Origin: Candidatus Saccharibacteria bacterium UBA2834
GTDB taxonomy: Bacteria > Patescibacteriota > Saccharimonadia > Saccharimonadales > Saccharimonadaceae
Reading direction: 5' to 3'
DNA: 6,536 nucleotides
Assembly: GCA_002351365.1 (NCBI GenBank)
Contig: DEGE01000030.1
Coordinates: forward strand, 32,345-38,880
Shown: positions 5,628 through 6,536 of the stretch, piece after piece
Layout: each line of letters starts with the position of its first letter
How positions within the stretch are numbered: position 1 is the first letter of the stretch
Notes under the pieces: generated by a model
What the model saw: the letters and a program-made list of their open reading frames with translations, nothing else
Told to the model about the DNA's origin: nothing
Databases searched by the model: none
Translations under genes and position numbers: made by a program

Positions 5628-6404
5628 ATGGCATTACAAAATAAGAAGTCTCTCGGCCAAAACTGGCTAAAAAACCGGGACATTTTACTTGATATCGCTG
5701 ATTTAGCAAGCGTCGACGGCGTTTCTGATGTAGTGGAAATTGGCCCCGGTCTTGGCACGCTAACTTCGGCGCTTTTTCAATTTTTTGATAAAGTGACCGC
5801 GATTGAAATCGACGAGCGTCTTGCGGCTAATTTACCCAAATCATTTCCGGGTAAAGACTTAACGGTCATAAACCAAGATATTTTATCTTTAGATCTCGAA
5901 TCGCTGAACCTGCCAGAAAAATACGTTGTTGCAGGTAACATTCCATACTATATTACGTCGCCAATCATTCAAAAATTCCTGCACGCTGAGCATTCGCCTG
6001 TAAAAATTGTTTTACTAATGCAGAAAGAAGTGGCCGAGCGATTAGTTGCCGGTCCTGGAGACTACTCGGTGCTGGGCTTGTCGGCTCAAATTTACGCTAA
6101 GGTTACCGCTGGACCAGTCGTTAAGCGTGAATTTTTCACTCCGCCACCAAAGGTTGACAGTCAAGTAGTTGTCTTCGAGCCATTAGCCAAACCATTAGCT
6201 ACCGAGCGAACAATATCGCTCATCAAATTAGGTTTTACAGCACCGCGCAAGAAACTAGTTACCAATTTGGCAGTAACTACCCATTTGCCGAAAGATAAAA
6301 TTGCGCAATTATTTGAAGCACAAAATATTTCAATCGATGCACGTCCGGCTGATTTAAGCATTGAAGACTGGTGTGAACTTGAAAAAAATCTCAAATCAAT
6401 TTAA
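5628..6404 (+). CDS. rsmA: 16S rRNA dimethyladenosine transferase RsmA (KsgA)
   Basis: S-adenosylmethionine-dependent methylase that dimethylates the two adjacent adenines of helix 45 (A1518/A1519 in E. coli) late in 30S assembly. The 258-residue length is normal. Motifs in order are KKSLGQNWL (6-14), SAM-binding EIGPGLGTLT (37-46), acidic AIEID (58-62), QDI (83-85), motif IV NIPYYITSPI (104-113), FFTPPPKVDS (169-178), FTAPRKKL (203-210) and RPADLSIEDW (239-248). All expected catalytic and binding elements are present. The ATG lies 3 nt after the stop of the rpfB-like gene and has no clear Shine-Dalgarno, so translation is probably coupled to that gene and driven by the promoter at 4388-4416. 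No terminator is apparent after its stop. Confidence 0.98.
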   Translation: MALQNKKSLGQNWLKNRDILLDIADLASVDGVSDVVEIGPGLGTLTSALFQFFDKVTAIEIDERLAANLPKSFPGKDLTVINQDILSLDLESLNLPEKYVVAGNIPYYITSPIIQKFLHAEHSPVKIVLLMQKEVAERLVAGPGDYSVLGLSAQIYAKVTAGPVVKREFFTPPPKVDSQVVVFEPLAKPLATERTISLIKLGFTAPRKKLVTNLAVTTHLPKDKIAQLFEAQNISIDARPADLSIEDWCELEKNLKSI

Positions 6405-6416
6405 AATAAACATAAC

Positions 6417-6425
6417 TGGTATTAT
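6417..6425 (+). promoter_or_regulatory. Putative extended -10 of the gene starting at 6450
   Basis: TGG followed by TATTAT (6420-6425), 5 of 6 matches to TATAAT, in the 45-bp gap after rsmA. Predicted initiation near 6432 gives a leader of about 18 nt containing the CTGGAG Shine-Dalgarno (6437-6442). No convincing -35 is present. Confidence 0.5.
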
Positions 6426-6449
6426 ATTAAACTCAACTGGAGATAACTA

Positions 6450-6536
6450 ATGGCGCCAAATGATCCAAACTTAAACCCAAACCAAGATGCTGCAGGGGCA
6501 GCTCCAGAGCCTGAACTTGAATCTACTACTGACGCC
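6450..6536 (+). CDS. N-terminal fragment of an unidentified protein with an acidic, Pro/Asn/Ala-rich start
   Basis: Twenty-nine codons run open to the window end, starting MAPNDPNLNPNQ and continuing with Ala, Pro, Glu, Ser and Thr to the edge. CTGGAG at 6437-6442 lies 7 nt before the ATG, and a TGG-type -10 lies upstream, so this is a real gene start. The composition suggests a disordered cytoplasmic N-terminal tail, as often precedes a membrane segment or folded domain further on. No domain can be recognised in what is visible, so no function is assigned. Confidence 0.72.
   Translation, partial: MAPNDPNLNPNQDAAGAAPEPELESTTDA

Overview
The window looks like ordinary chromosomal core sequence from a small-genome bacterium of the Candidate Phyla Radiation, most probably Candidatus Saccharibacteria (TM7). 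This is inferred from gene content and protein style, not from a database match. The pointers are a DUF5674-like small protein beside recA, a RecX with a basic insertion, a double PRC-barrel protein with an acidic tail, a short TilS, and a G5-domain cell-wall protein ending in an Apf/lysozyme-like domain. In-frame TGA is absent from the genes and TGA ends the PRC-barrel gene, so the UGA=Gly code of Gracilibacteria/Absconditabacteria does not apply. I see no mobile element, CRISPR array, tRNA, rRNA or defence island.

Layout. Positions 1-505 (minus) hold the N-terminal 168 codons of yebC. A 150-bp divergent intergenic region follows, then a small DUF5674-like gene (656-1057, plus). recA (1108-2172) and recX (2172-2906) form a translationally coupled pair on the plus strand. 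They converge on a PRC-barrel gene (2870-3493, minus), and the coding ends overlap by 37 bp. The PRC gene diverges from tilS (3531-4364, plus) across a very short gap. An rpfB-like gene (4425-5624) and rsmA/ksgA (5628-6404) form a plus-strand operon. A new gene with an acidic, Pro/Asn-rich N terminus begins at 6450 and runs off the window. No gene-free stretch exceeds 150 bp.

How it works together. Most genes are housekeeping: recombination and its control (recA, recX), translation fidelity and ribosome maturation (tilS, rsmA, yebC), and envelope remodelling (rpfB-like). The rpfB-rsmA order is the one known from Actinobacteria (rpfB-ksgA).

The most interesting signals are in the control DNA. 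(1) Several genes are preceded by a TGG-extended -10 element (TGG followed by a TAnnAT-like hexamer), mostly with a weak -35. (2) tilS and the rpfB-like gene have the -10 hexamer exactly 8 nt before the ATG and no Shine-Dalgarno, which predicts leaderless mRNAs, while neighbours have strong Shine-Dalgarno sequences. (3) The PRC and tilS promoters overlap head-to-head in a 20-bp imperfect dyad. (4) The convergent recX and PRC genes each seem to carry the other's terminator inside their coding sequence. (5) tilS contains an ideal internal ribosome-binding site before an in-frame ATG. All of these are sequence-based predictions.
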